DNA of 64,000 nucleotides from Methanosarcina thermophila TM-1 (GCF_000969885.1 NZ_CP009501.1:992001-1056000); one strand, 5' to 3'; counted from the first letter of the stretch, positions 1-11,098 are shown. A program made the numbers and translations. Notes: generated from the sequence alone by a model not told the origin.

Positions 1-1
1 T

Positions 2-1324
2 ATTGCCCTGCCTGTACTGGGAGCCGAATTTCACATGGATGCTATTGCTCTCTCCTGGGTTGCGACAGCATACCTCCTTTCATCAGCACTGTTTCTTGTC
101 CCGTTCGGAAAAATCGCAGATATTTACGGAAGGAAAAAAATTTTTCTCTATGGTATCGCGGTTTTCAGCCTATCATCTTTAATTATGACCATGGTCTCCT
201 CTACTGAAATGCTGATCGGAGTGCGGGTTTTCCAGGGTATAGGAAGTGCCATGATTTTCGGGACAGGCGTCGCTATAATTACCTCGGTCTTTCCGCCAGG
301 TGAGCGCGGAAAAGCTATTGGTATCTATGTTACTGCAGTTTACATCGGGCTTTCAATAGGTCCCTTACTGGGAGGAGCGATGACACAGTATCTTGGCTGG
401 AGAAGCATCTTTTTCGTAAATGTCCCTATAGGCATTATAACAATTCTGCTGATCCTCTGGAAAATTAAGGGCGAATGGGCGGAGTGTAAAGGAGAAAAAT
501 TCGACCTCATAGGATCAGTCATATATGGTGCAGCGATAGTTGCGCTCATGTACGGTTTCTCTGCTCTCCCTGACTTTCAAGGAGCTGCCCTGATAGCCGC
601 AGGAATTCTTGGAATTATAATTTTTGCCCTGTACGAGATGAGAATACCTTCTCCCGTTCTTGATATTTCTCTCCTGACAAAAAACCGAATCTTTGCCTTT
701 TCGAACCTATCTGCGCTCATCAATTATAGCGCGACCTTCGCAGTAACCTTTCTCCTGAGCCTCGACCTGCAGTACACTAAAGGTTTTACTCCTGCCCATG
801 CCGGGACTATCCTGATAGTGCAGCCAGTTGTCATGGCTATGGTTTCACCAATTGCCGGTCGGCTCTCGGACAGGATTGAGCCTCGCATTGTTGCATCGGT
901 AGGAATGACATTTACCGCAATTGGGCTCTTTCTTCTTATTTTCCTTACAGATGTGACTCCTATCTGGTACCTGATTGTCATTCTGATTGTCCTGGGTATA
1001 GGTTTCGGGCTCTTTTCGTCCCCAAATACAAATGCAATCATGAGCTCGGTAGATAAAAGATATTATGGCGTCGCATCAGGGATGAACGGGACTATGCGGC
1101 TCCTTGGTCAGATGCTCTCAATGGGTATTGCGATGATGATCTTTGCAATTGTTATCGGTCCTGTAGAGATTACCCCCGAATATTACTCCCAGTTCATTTT
1201 AAGCCTGCACTATGCGTTTATCCTGTTTACAGCTTTCTGCATTATTGGTATATTCACATCCCTTGTAAGAGGAAAGAGAAAGCCTGTAACTCATGCCGGC
1301 ATACCTGAGAAGAGCAAAAGATAA
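2..1324 (+). CDS. MFS drug-efflux transporter, DHA2 type (5' end outside window)
   Basis: Proton-driven multidrug efflux permease of the major facilitator superfamily, in the cytoplasmic membrane. The frame is open to the window edge and the residues before the first ATG (position 35) read ALPVLGAEFH, which matches the end of helix 1 in DHA2 transporters, so the true start lies off the window. The MFS signature FGKIADIYGRKKIF is present, followed by many hydrophobic helices, and the protein ends in a short basic tail. An iron-sulfur flavoprotein gene follows 39 bases downstream on the same strand. The substrate cannot be told from sequence. Confidence 0.9.
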   Translation: MALPVLGAEFHMDAIALSWVATAYLLSSALFLVPFGKIADIYGRKKIFLYGIAVFSLSSLIMTMVSSTEMLIGVRVFQGIGSAMIFGTGVAIITSVFPPGERGKAIGIYVTAVYIGLSIGPLLGGAMTQYLGWRSIFFVNVPIGIITILLILWKIKGEWAECKGEKFDLIGSVIYGAAIVALMYGFSALPDFQGAALIAAGILGIIIFALYEMRIPSPVLDISLLTKNRIFAFSNLSALINYSATFAVTFLLSLDLQYTKGFTPAHAGTILIVQPVVMAMVSPIAGRLSDRIEPRIVASVGMTFTAIGLFLLIFLTDVTPIWYLIVILIVLGIGFGLFSSPNTNAIMSSVDKRYYGVASGMNGTMRLLGQMLSMGIAMMIFAIVIGPVEITPEYYSQFILSLHYAFILFTAFCIIGIFTSLVRGKRKPVTHAGIPEKSKR

Positions 1325-1363
1325 TAGGTAATCCCTTCTAATTCACTAATTAAGGTGATAATC

Positions 1364-2029
1364 ATGAAGGTTCTTGGAATTAGTGCAAGTCCCAGAGGAA
1401 GTGAGAGCAACACCCTTCAACTGGTAAAGTCTGTGATCAAAGGTGCTGAATCCGAAGGTGCGGAAGTCGAACTGATAGACCTCTACACACTTAAGATAGA
1501 ATACTGCACAGGGTGCGGAGCCTGTTATGCGACAGGAGAGTGCCCCCTGATCGACGATTTTGAGGAGCTTCTTGACAGAATCATGAATGCCGATGGAATT
1601 GTTTTTGGGGCTCCGAATTATATTAACTCGGTTCCGGCGCCTATGAAAGCCTTCTTCGATCGGCTTTCAGACGTTATCCACTGTCAGATGCTATCCGGAA
1701 AGTTCGGTTGCTCAGTATCCACTGGAGGAGGTACTGCGGATGTGGTCGTAGATTACATGAATAGTGTGCTCATGACTCTTGGAGTTACTGTTGTCGGAGG
1801 GCTTGGCGTTGTAATGGCAGGAAACCCGGCTGCACCCCAGCAGGCTGCAGGATCTGCTGAGGAGCTTGGTAAGAAGCTGGTAAAGTCAATCCGCGGAGAA
1901 ATAAAATATCCGGAGCAGGAGGAACAGCATCGTCAGAATGTCGAATATTTCTGCCGGCTTGCCCAATCCAATAAAGAGCGTTTTGCCCATGACTACGACT
2001 GGTACGTACGGATGGGTCTTATAAAGTAA
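1364..2029 (+). CDS. Iron-sulfur flavoprotein / NADPH-dependent FMN reductase family
   Basis: Flavodoxin-fold redox protein binding FMN and probably one [4Fe-4S] cluster. The N-terminus GISASPRGSESNT is the FMN phosphate loop. Cys48, Cys51, Cys54 and Cys60 form the compact CX2CX2CX5C motif typical of Methanosarcina iron-sulfur flavoproteins (Isf), which take electrons from ferredoxin and are linked to oxygen or peroxide stress. GAPNYINSVPAPMKAFFDR is the second flavin-contact loop. I chose ATG 1364 because a good ribosome-binding site (AGGTGAT, 1353-1359) precedes it; a GTG at 1355 overlaps that site. Length, about 221 residues, fits the family. The exact electron acceptor is unknown. Confidence 0.88.
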   Translation: MKVLGISASPRGSESNTLQLVKSVIKGAESEGAEVELIDLYTLKIEYCTGCGACYATGECPLIDDFEELLDRIMNADGIVFGAPNYINSVPAPMKAFFDRLSDVIHCQMLSGKFGCSVSTGGGTADVVVDYMNSVLMTLGVTVVGGLGVVMAGNPAAPQQAAGSAEELGKKLVKSIRGEIKYPEQEEQHRQNVEYFCRLAQSNKERFAHDYDWYVRMGLIK

Positions 2030-2601
2030 GAATCAGCAGGATGTCTGCGTACCCCACGCCTGAATCTTACTGGAAGTCGGCGTTTAAGTCTGAGTCCGAA
2101 GAAATGAAAATTAGCATTAAAAAGAATGAAAAATTAGCATTAAATCATCTCTAAATTTGAAAAGCAGGCAGAGAATCTACCTGCTTTCCTGTTACTTTTA
2201 ATGTTCAAAATAGAAAAAATCTGCATTTTTCAGACTGATCAGGAATTATCATTTTTCAGATTGATCAGGAATTATCATTTGTTTTATTCGGTGTATAATT
2301 CCTTGCTGGTTATCTACTCTACCGTTATCTACTCTTCCGTAAATTTCCTGTTATGTTCTTAATTTCTGCTTTATTGCTAACTTTCTGTTTTACAATTTGA
2401 CTGCATCACTATTATAGTATGTCCAAATTTTATATACTTTAGTCTATATTTTCTCATAAGCAATTTACAAAACCTGCAATATTTACAAAAACCTGCAGTT
2501 TGTTATGGCTTAACTGCCAGCAGGCGGTGAAAAAGATTCGCTTTGAGGCAAAGTACTCATAGGCGTACTGCCATAACTTTATTGTAGCCGGGGGTTTTTT
2601 A
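2030..2601. other. Intergenic stretch with terminator and small duplications
   Basis: No coding sequence seen. It holds a terminator-like hairpin (2161-2187), a direct duplication of about 26 bases around GATCAGGAATTATCATTT (2229-2280), and a pair of short repeats TTATCTACTCT (about 2309-2335). The last 150 bases are AT-rich and probably carry the promoter of the glutaredoxin gene. Confidence 0.5.
2161..2187 (+). terminator. Hairpin terminator after the iron-sulfur flavoprotein gene
   Basis: Perfect 8-bp stem, AAAGCAGG (2161-2168) with CCTGCTTT (2180-2187), and an 11-base loop, followed by a T-rich stretch. It lies about 130 bases after the flavoprotein stop codon. Termination is inferred from structure and place. 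Confidence 0.5.
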
Positions 2602-2907
2602 ATGGATGTATCTAATCTAAGCAAGGAACAAGGAGAACACATTCCTGGAATCGACAGGGGTAAGGTTGTAATGTACGGTCTCAGTACCTGTGTGTGGTGC
2701 AAGAAAACAAAGAAACTGCTTACCGATCTTGGTGTGGAATTTGAATTTATATACGTGGATAAGCTTGAGGGAGAGCAGGAAGAACAGGCTGTCGAGGAAG
2801 TAAAACGCTTCAATCCTTCAGCTTCCTTCCCAACAACTGTTATAAACGGGAAGAAAGCTATCGTGGGTTTTAAAGAAAAAGAAATCCGCGAAGCCCTTGG
2901 CTTTTAA
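2602..2907 (+). CDS. Glutaredoxin-like redoxin (NrdH / methanoredoxin type)
   Basis: Small cytosolic thiol-disulfide carrier of the thioredoxin fold. The redox motif STCVWCKKTK places the active cysteines at Cys30 and Cys33, and SFPTTVING near residue 76 is the cis-proline loop. Length (101 residues) is normal apart from an N-terminal extension of about 18 residues. The next gene encodes a ferredoxin:disulfide reductase. A closely similar NrdH-like redoxin plus reductase pair in Methanosarcina barkeri is known to deliver electrons to class III ribonucleotide reductase, so that role is likely but inferred. No ribonucleotide reductase gene is in the window. Confidence 0.85.
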   Translation: MDVSNLSKEQGEHIPGIDRGKVVMYGLSTCVWCKKTKKLLTDLGVEFEFIYVDKLEGEQEEQAVEEVKRFNPSASFPTTVINGKKAIVGFKEKEIREALGF

Positions 2908-3065
2908 GGAGGAAGTTAGCTGAAACAGAGCTAAAAAAGTCTTTGATAAAACTTTTTTAGAAAAGCTTCATTAAAATCTATTGGTTTTCCAAGAAATTTT
3001 AATTATAAGGGGATGTTGGGCTGAAAAAGGAAGAAGCTGCCGAGGAAGGTATAACAGATGAGCTT

Positions 3066-3569
3066 GTGGACAAAGTCTACAGGCATTTGAATAAGCAGGT
3101 AGAAGCGTCGGGATATCACCTCAATCCTGATGTCGAGTTTACAAAAGAGCTTATATGGGGGCTGCTCGTCAACGAGCGGCGGTACGGCTATTGGTCCTGC
3201 CCGTGCCGGCTCTCTGCCAATAATCTGGAAGAAGACCTGGACATTGTCTGTCCATGCTACTATCGAGATCCCGATCTGAATGACTATGGAGCCTGTTACT
3301 GTGCGCTCTATGTTTCGGACGAGGTCATCCGGGGAGAAAGAAGCGTGGAACCGGTTCCAGAAAGGCGCCCTCCCAAAGAGCAGAGAGATATTGAAAGAGA
3401 AGAAGAAAAGAAAAGAGCCGAGATGATAGAAAATATGGAATTCACAGGAAAACTTTCAAAGCCAGTATGGAGATGCAAGGTTTGCGGATACCTCTCTGCC
3501 ATGGACGAACCACCTGGGGTCTGTCCGATTTGTAAAGCCAGAAAGGAAAGATTTGAACGGTTTATGTAA
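3066..3569 (+). CDS. Ferredoxin:disulfide reductase (FTR catalytic domain plus rubredoxin)
   Basis: Reduces a disulfide partner with electrons from ferredoxin through a [4Fe-4S] cluster next to an active-site disulfide. The FTR signature is complete: Cys45/47 (CPC), Cys62/64 (CPC) and Cys77/79 (CYC). A charged linker (about residues 95-125) leads to a C-terminal rubredoxin-type iron site, Cys137/140 and Cys153/156. The first start offered is GTG 3066, but the frame is open back to 3009 and the extra residues ([15 protein letters not shown]) look real. A Shine-Dalgarno at 3007-3013 (AAGGGGA) would suit CTG 3021 or TTG 3015, so the start is uncertain. It probably works with the redoxin encoded just upstream. 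Confidence 0.9.
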   Translation: MDKVYRHLNKQVEASGYHLNPDVEFTKELIWGLLVNERRYGYWSCPCRLSANNLEEDLDIVCPCYYRDPDLNDYGACYCALYVSDEVIRGERSVEPVPERRPPKEQRDIEREEEKKRAEMIENMEFTGKLSKPVWRCKVCGYLSAMDEPPGVCPICKARKERFERFM

Positions 3570-4304
3570 GGTTCAGTAAATTTTTCCTTTATTATTTTCC
3601 ATTTTTGCAACTTTTTTATTCTAATTTTGATTCTACTTGATAAATTGAGTTCATACTTAAAGAAATCGAAGGATTAAACGAAGGCGTATAAAACTAACAG
3701 GTCAGGTTCAATTATAATTATTGGAAAAATGATCAAATGCTGCCTAATAAGAATAAAGGTACTCGACGCTGTCGATGTGGAATATTTTTGACTCTAAAAA
3801 ACTTCTGTAAGCCTGTAAATTTATAAGGTGAATCTAACCAAATTATATGCATTGAAAATTATATATCCATTTAATTAACAATTATTAACCGGGAAGTCAA
3901 GCTGTTATAAAGACATTAGCAGCCATGGGATTTCATGGAAACGATGTTTTCAATTATTTTAATGGGGGTTATCCAGCAGAGGAGAAATCAGGCAGGCTGA
4001 AGAACAATACTTCTAGAATCCACACTAATTCGTGGCAACTGTCTGGAATTGATTGAAGCACCTGAGAAAAATTAGTGTTCCATCCAGCTTCAAGTTGGAA
4101 AGCTTTTATCTGTTACTGGAATGAATCTAAAATACTGAGAAGCTGTTTAAGCTATATCCGTGTTAATTTTCACTGGAGCTTTCTTAACTTTTATGTTTCA
4201 AGTTGAATTTTATGCTAAACCTTTCATAATTTCTGGGAATCTTCTTTGATAAACAGGGCAATTATATGGGAACTAAGAAGTACTTTAGTAAAGGGGGATG
4301 ATTT
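3570..4304. other. Long intergenic stretch, nothing recognisable
   Basis: AT-rich, with stops in all frames. A 43-codon open frame from ATG 3925 has no ribosome-binding site and no recognisable sequence. The last 30 bases carry the strong GGGGGATGA ribosome-binding site of the next gene. Confidence 0.4.
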
Positions 4305-5369
4305 ATGAGAAAATCACTGGTACCAGGTCTTATTTTATTTATAATTCTTTTTGCTGCACTGCCTTACTCAGCAGGGGCTGTCGATGAAGATCTTCTTAAA
4401 TATACAAGCTCAGGAAACGCTTTTGGGGGTGGAGATAACCTTCAGATTGACGAGGACATCCAGGGAGATCTGGTGCTTGCAGGCTCCCGGCTTGAAATAA
4501 ACGGGGATATTGGAGACGATTTCATAGGTGCAGGCGGGCAGTTAATTGTTAACGGCAACGTTTCGGGAAATATTATCGCAGCTGGAGGCTCAATCCGGAT
4601 TAACGGGAATGTAGGCGGAGATGTAGCAGCCGCAGGCGGTCAGATTTTTCTTTCCCGGGATAGCGTTGTCGAGGGGGATCTTCTACTTGGCGGAGGAGAA
4701 ATAACGCTTGATGGAATCGTTAACGGAAATGGGGATATCTCAGCAGGTACTTTAAGAGCCGGTGACGACTTCGAGCTTAGAGGGGATCTAAAACTGCAAG
4801 CTGAGAATTATCCCCCTGATCTGGATGATAAAGTAGGCGGAAACCTCAATATTACTCAGGTAAATGCAACCGAAGAGCAATATGCAGGTGCCGCCAGAGG
4901 GTTTAACGTTTTATCATTTATTATAGGGTTGCTTGCAGCCCTGATCCTGGGTCTGGTTCTTATATATCTTTTCCCGGGTTTCGTAAGAGGGGTTGCAGAT
5001 CTTGTAAAAGATTCACCTTTGAAAACTGCACTACTGGGCCTTCTGGCTTTGATTTTCCTCCCTGTACTTGCGTTAATCCTGCTTATTACCATATTCGGGT
5101 GGAGCCTCTCGGTCCTGATAATCCTGCTTCTGGCACTTGCGGTTCTCATTGCGACAATACCTGTCAAATTGCTTGCAGGTGAGCTAATCTATAATAAAAT
5201 CTTAAAAAAGGAAGCCGGAGAAATAGCGTATTATCTTGTCGGTGCAGTTGTGTTTGCAATTTTATATGAAATTCCCATTGTGGGATGGCTAATAGGTTTT
5301 ATTGCACTCATTATCGGGCTGGGGGCGATAATAGCCTGGCTTGGGATTCGCGCCAGGTCGACAGGTTAA
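4305..5369 (+). CDS. Bactofilin-like polymer-forming repeat protein with membrane domain
   Basis: Secreted or membrane-anchored protein of unknown job. Residues 1-26 form a signal peptide ending ALPYSAGA. Residues about 45-185 are short repeats of the type INGDIGDDF, VNGNVSGNI and INGNVGGDV, the glycine/aspartate-rich right-handed beta-helix pattern of polymer-forming (bactofilin-like) domains. Residues about 200-350 hold four to five strongly hydrophobic segments. Export signal, extracytoplasmic beta-helix, then membrane bundle suggests a cell-envelope scaffold. A GGGGGATGA ribosome-binding site supports the start. Long non-coding stretches on its left and a convergent gene on its right suggest it is monocistronic. 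Confidence 0.75.
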   Translation: MRKSLVPGLILFIILFAALPYSAGAVDEDLLKYTSSGNAFGGGDNLQIDEDIQGDLVLAGSRLEINGDIGDDFIGAGGQLIVNGNVSGNIIAAGGSIRINGNVGGDVAAAGGQIFLSRDSVVEGDLLLGGGEITLDGIVNGNGDISAGTLRAGDDFELRGDLKLQAENYPPDLDDKVGGNLNITQVNATEEQYAGAARGFNVLSFIIGLLAALILGLVLIYLFPGFVRGVADLVKDSPLKTALLGLLALIFLPVLALILLITIFGWSLSVLIILLLALAVLIATIPVKLLAGELIYNKILKKEAGEIAYYLVGAVVFAILYEIPIVGWLIGFIALIIGLGAIIAWLGIRARSTG

Positions 5370-5474
5370 ATGTGCTAGTTAAACTGGCAGACTTTTTAAG
5401 CAGGGGAAAAATTGGAGATCTGGAAAATTAAGAAAACTGGAATTCAGGAGAAAATTAAAAATGGGAAGGAATTT

Positions 5475-6332
5475 TCAGGAAAGGACTTCCTTCCTGTACT
5501 TTTCCATTCCCATCCTTTCAAGAAGATCTCCGAGCCTCTCACCGTCAAGCCCTTCTCTCCTGTAATACTCAAAGGTTTTTTCAAGGACTGAAAATACCTG
5601 CTCCTCATCTGCAAGTTCAAGAAGTTTAATCCCTTGCATGGGCTGGAGTCCTGCCTTTCCTCCAACAAAAATCGTGCATCCGATTTTTCCTGCCCTCAGG
5701 GCATCTTTCCGGCAGGCAGCAATACAAGCTCCGCAGAGAATACATTTTTTAGTATTTATAAAGGCTTTATCTTCCAGGACTTTTATTGCTCCAACCTTAC
5801 ACGCTTTCTCGCAGAGCTTACAACCGACACAATTCTCTCCAAGAATTTCAGGTTTCACATTGCCCATGATTCCAAAATCGTTTTCCTGAGGTCTTACACA
5901 GGCTGAAGGGCAGCCTGTTACTGCAATCTTTAACTTTTTAGGGACAGCTTCTCCAAAGTATTTTTCATCTATCTTGCATGCCAGGTTCTCGCAGTCGATC
6001 AAGCCGTTTCTGCAGACCCTATTTCCCTGACAGGCGACAACTGCTCTTACCCTTTTTCCGGCAGAGCCTGCTGAAATGCCCTGTTTCTCAAGTTCATTTC
6101 TTGCTGCTTCAGTATCTTCAAGTTTAACAAAAGGGATCTCAATCTGTTGCCTTGATGTTATGTGAATATAGCCAGAACCATATTTTTCAGCTGCATCTGC
6201 AATTGCCCGTAGTTTTTTGGCGTCCAGATTCCCACTCACTACCTTCAGCCGCATTGAAAACATATTTTCCTGCCTCTGAGGTAGAAATCCCTTGCTTTTA
6301 AGTAAGGACACATCTATTTTTTTTCCACTCAT
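5475..6332 (-). CDS. Small siroheme sulfite/nitrite reductase-like protein with 2x[4Fe-4S]
   Basis: Member of the dissimilatory sulfite reductase-like proteins found in methanogens. An N-terminal ferredoxin-like half domain is followed by the siroheme/[4Fe-4S] ligands Cys101-X5-Cys107 and Cys141-X3-Cys145 (TGCPSACVRP), then a bacterial-type ferredoxin insert with Cys168/171/174/178 and Cys197/200/203/207. At 285 residues it is a compact single-module form, unlike the larger F420-dependent sulfite reductase, which also carries an F420 dehydrogenase domain. The electron donor is probably ferredoxin. The substrate (sulfite, nitrite or another) is unknown. It is the last intact gene before the decayed region. 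Confidence 0.85.
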   Translation of the reverse strand: MSGKKIDVSLLKSKGFLPQRQENMFSMRLKVVSGNLDAKKLRAIADAAEKYGSGYIHITSRQQIEIPFVKLEDTEAARNELEKQGISAGSAGKRVRAVVACQGNRVCRNGLIDCENLACKIDEKYFGEAVPKKLKIAVTGCPSACVRPQENDFGIMGNVKPEILGENCVGCKLCEKACKVGAIKVLEDKAFINTKKCILCGACIAACRKDALRAGKIGCTIFVGGKAGLQPMQGIKLLELADEEQVFSVLEKTFEYYRREGLDGERLGDLLERMGMEKYRKEVLS

Positions 6333-7026
6333 ATAGAATCACTTATTACAAAAGCAACTCTTCTTGATGTATATAAGTATTTTTGTATATCATCTGTTTT
6401 TTATTAGATTGCAGCTTTTGCCCGAATTCGTAATCTGGGAAATTTGGAAGCATATCTAACCCGAGAAAACAAATTATTTGGATTGGGTAAGTCAAGATAA
6501 CTTGATCATTAATAAAAGGGTAAAGTAAGAGAAAGAAAAAACATTGAACTGCAAAGGTATTACATAAAATCCGACCCCTATGAAGATACTGAGTATGGCA
6601 TTTTTTTCCTAAAGTGCAGCCCGACAACAGGCCTATGATAAATAGTTCAGGAATCCCATACGGAGCTGAGAACCGTTTCACATCTTTCAGGCAGTAGATT
6701 ACAAGCAACAGGAGAATTATAGAGGAAGATTTTCCTCAACGACTGGGAGCATTTCTGGCGGTTCTCTTGAGCTGAAAAACAGGAATTGAAGGGCTTTCGT
6801 TGCAAAGGGTGTAAGCGCTATGACCGCAATTGTTACAGGTAAGCCTGTAAAATGCATGCCTGAGATAATACCGGTTGAGGAATTGAGCAATTTTCACAAG
6901 TACTGTCTTAGTAAATCTGTCTTCGTAAATTATACTTTCGTCAAGCTCTTCGGGCTGAGTAAATGCAGCCATTATCAGTATCAGGCAAAGCAATATACTT
7001 GAAGCCTCAGCCGGCTTTTTTCAGGG
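6333..7026. other. Degenerate stretch without an intact gene
   Basis: Short frames on both strands have no ribosome-binding site and no convincing family. On the minus strand a CNNCGH zinc-ribbon-like piece (about 6800-6850) might be a broken relative of the neighbouring IS1-like protein, but this is weak. Best read as decayed DNA downstream of the IS1-like gene. Confidence 0.35.
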
Positions 7027-7443
7027 TTACTCCCGGGAAGTTCCTCGCTTTTTCTCCAGAAGTGCCCATAATTTTTCACATTCATTTGCTGTAAGCCCGA
7101 TATGTTTGATAAGGTATTCTTCCGTTTTCTCATTCCTTACCGTACCTTTTATCAAATGGCTTATCGTATCTCTGTGGTGCCCTGTTATTCGTTCAATACT
7201 TCGTATCCCATTTTTTTCCAGAAAAAGCCGATATATTAACCTTATTTCATCTGCAGGCAGATGTTTACGGTAAACGGGGGTGCCTACTGTATCCATAAAA
7301 AATCTTCCGCAATGTTTACAGTAGTATCTCTGATGTCCGGTCTTATACTTTCCCCGTTTTATAACAGCCTTTCCTTCCGCTCTTTGGTAATATTCACATT
7401 CGGGATTTGGGCATAGAACCTCATTCAAGTTTTCAACTGACAT
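7027..7443 (-). CDS. IS1-like InsA zinc-ribbon/HTH protein (orphan transposase subunit)
   Basis: DNA-binding N-terminal half of an IS1-type transposase, 138 residues. A first Cys pair (CPNPEC) and a second (YCKHCGRFF) make a zinc ribbon, followed by a helix-turn-helix (RSIERITGHHRDTISHLIKG). No DDE catalytic partner (InsB) is seen on either side, and no terminal inverted repeats could be recognised. It is therefore either the remnant of an insertion sequence or a co-opted DNA-binding protein. It sits at the edge of the pseudogene-rich region. Confidence 0.65.
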   Translation of the reverse strand: MSVENLNEVLCPNPECEYYQRAEGKAVIKRGKYKTGHQRYYCKHCGRFFMDTVGTPVYRKHLPADEIRLIYRLFLEKNGIRSIERITGHHRDTISHLIKGTVRNEKTEEYLIKHIGLTANECEKLWALLEKKRGTSRE

Positions 7444-7574
7444 AATATAATCAATAAGTTGTAACTTCTATAATATATTTATTTTGCTTGCTTGATTTCA
7501 GATGCTATATTCCACGCAGATTATTAAGCACAAAGGCAATCGTTATTCAAAAAATTACTATCGGATAACGGTAT

Positions 7575-8060
7575 GGTACATACCAATATTCTCACATCAT
7601 ATTTATTATTTATGAGAAGCCCGGACTTGCTGCTCCTGCAATTATCTGTCCCAGAGCATCAAGATAACTTTCTTGACCGAAGTCTGCCTGTTCCAGCGAT
7701 CAAGCCTTTTTCCCGCAAGTGTCCAAATGGCAGGAGATATTCCCTTCTTTTGCATGTTCATCGACTACTGGGATCATCTGCCGAATAAATCCCTATAATC
7801 CCGAGACTACCTGTTGGGTTGACCAACCTTACGAGATCATTTATTACCAGGGTCGGGTTTTCTTTTGAGGGATCTTCTTGGTCTCCTGCCTGATAGCCAA
7901 CCGCATCTATACCTTACATGACACCTTTCACTTTTTTCCCGCCAGGCAGGAGTGACTGCACAATTGCCGGGTTCATAGTCCTTATCATCTGGATCATGGC
8001 TACAGGATCACTTACGATAAAAAATCCAGTTAGATTTAGCACCTGAACTCATGCCTTAAA
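7575..8060 (-). pseudogene. Decayed Zn-dependent alcohol (formaldehyde) dehydrogenase, C-terminal part
   Basis: The minus strand still reads GIDAVGYQAGDQEDPSKENP, then NDLVRLVNPTGSLGIIGIYS and ADDPSS, which match the NAD-binding half of glutathione-independent formaldehyde dehydrogenases (FdhA-like medium-chain dehydrogenases). The frame is broken by a TAA just before GIDAVG, a TGA after ADDPSSR, and further shifts. Pieces such as PFGHLREKG and IIAGAASPGF appear in other frames in the correct order. The N-terminal catalytic-zinc half is missing. Clearly a pseudogene. Confidence 0.75.
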
Positions 8061-8327
8061 TTGAATATTTACCGGGCATTGCATCTGCTGAGAGAATTAA
8101 ATCAAAAGAAATATACACTTTAAGTAGTAACACAGGACAGATGAAGTCCCTTAAATGACGCATAAATAATCTGCAAATAATATGTAAAAAATTTAATCAG
8201 TCGTTACAAATATCAGAATTAAAACAATACCGATAACTGAAATGGTCACAATAATTAGAATATTTATGCTGTTTAAGAAAAATAAATGTGAATATTTAAG
8301 TAGTAAAAATTTGCCGAGGGAAGTTGA

Positions 8328-8846
8328 TTGGTAAGCCAAGCATATAAAAACTTACTCAGATTGTTTGAAAGCTTAGAGAATAGGCGTCCATATGACAGAT
8401 TAAAAAGAATGTTAATTATTTCACTAGCTATCTTTTTCATAGCAGGGCTAACAGTAGCAATAGCAGTATTTTGGGGTGTAAAAACTCCAGGATACCAGCG
8501 GGGCTATATAGACGGTTATCGGGAAAGCTACAAGGCTGCTCTCGAAGGTGAACATTACAATGTCAAAGCTGGTCTCCTGAATGAAAGCCGCGGCTTCTAC
8601 AACGATGGCTACCGAGACGGCTATGATGAAGGCTATCCTGAAGGGCAAATAGACCGGGTAATCTACTTGGAACATGAAGCTGCGAAGAGATACGAAGATA
8701 GCCAGCACTCAGAGACCAGCCAGAATAATGAAACCAGTCTGAGTCATGAGACTGACAACGATCATGAAACTATTCAGGGCAACGAGACCAGCCAAAACAG
8801 CAGAACCAGCAGACCCCGTGAAATCAACTACCTGAGCGATGATTAA
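8328..8846 (+). CDS. Single-pass membrane protein with GY-rich repeats, unknown function
   Basis: Start TTG 8328 is supported by GAGGGA at 8317-8322. Residues 1-27 are basic and probably cytoplasmic; residues about 28-49 are one transmembrane helix (IISLAIFFIAGLTVAIAVFW). The outer part holds repeated glycine-tyrosine motifs (GYQRGYIDGYRESY, DGYRDGYDEGYPEG), then a polar tail with repeated N-E-T-S units, possible N-glycosylation sites. No known family is recognised. It may be a small surface or envelope protein. It lies among decayed genes but has an intact frame. Confidence 0.55.
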   Translation: MVSQAYKNLLRLFESLENRRPYDRLKRMLIISLAIFFIAGLTVAIAVFWGVKTPGYQRGYIDGYRESYKAALEGEHYNVKAGLLNESRGFYNDGYRDGYDEGYPEGQIDRVIYLEHEAAKRYEDSQHSETSQNNETSLSHETDNDHETIQGNETSQNSRTSRPREINYLSDD

Positions 8847-9093
8847 GGTTAATAACATTATAACTCAGAAAAGAAGTGCCTATGCCTTTTTCCGTATTTC
8901 ACTTAATTTATACCCTTTAAAAACGTGCAACCCCAGAGAAAGCTATAACCCAGTATGTTTTTTTGTATAAGACTAAAAGGATTTATTAATCTCACTTACT
9001 AATATTGTTTCCATGCCTGTAGAAACAAGGGAAATATGCGACAGAGAACAATAAAGAAAGTTTTGTGAGGTTTCGGAAATCTACAAGTAAAGG

Positions 9094-10702
<1,609 letters not shown>

Positions 10703-10713
10703 AATATCCCTAA

Positions 10714-10783
10714 GCTAAGACCCGGAATCGAACCGGGATGAATGGATCTGCAGTCCATTGCGTAACCTTTCCGCCATCTCAGC
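10714..10783 (-). tRNA. tRNA-Cys (GCA)
   Basis: Full cloverleaf on the minus strand. The acceptor stem GCTGAGA/TCTTAGC closes with one G-T pair, the anticodon loop is CTGCAGA (anticodon GCA), and the T arm is CCCGG-TTCGATT-CCGGG. CCA is not encoded. It lies 11 bases upstream of the SepCysS gene on the same strand, so the enzyme and its tRNA substrate are probably co-transcribed. The nearest palindromic operator is about 185 bases further upstream. Confidence 0.95.
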
Positions 10784-10967
10784 ATTCATATAAATTTAGT
10801 TTTGCTTATACGCCCGAGATTCCACAGGCGTACACAGTTATTGCATCTGTGGATTCCTGCGGAAAACGGGCTATTCAAAAGATTGTGGGTTATAGCTGTT
10901 TTTTGTCTGTTCATCTACGACTTGGTATTCATACAGGGCGTTAGGTAGATTTTGATTCGCTGCAGGC

Positions 10968-10985
10968 ACTTCACAATTGTGAAGT
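10968..10985. promoter_or_regulatory. Palindromic operator candidate upstream of tRNA-Cys/SepCysS
   Basis: Perfect 18-base palindrome ACTTCACAATTGTGAAGT. The same core TTCACAATTGTGAA recurs at 11176, 19043 and 19814, with variants at 13614, 19593 and 19796. Its place upstream of the tRNA-Cys/SepCysS unit suggests transcriptional control of cysteine synthesis. No regulator is proven. Confidence 0.55.
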
Positions 10986-11098
10986 CTGGATTTTAATCCA
11001 TTTTCGGCTTTGCTTGCTTTGTTAAAACCTCCTTCATGCTAAAAAATGCATTAAATTTTTTCTGTTAAAAGTTTTCTCATGATAGAAAAAACTTTTAA

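Noticed and set aside
10738..10944. Plus-strand frame over the tRNA-Cys gene
   Set aside because: Overlaps a certain tRNA gene; no family.
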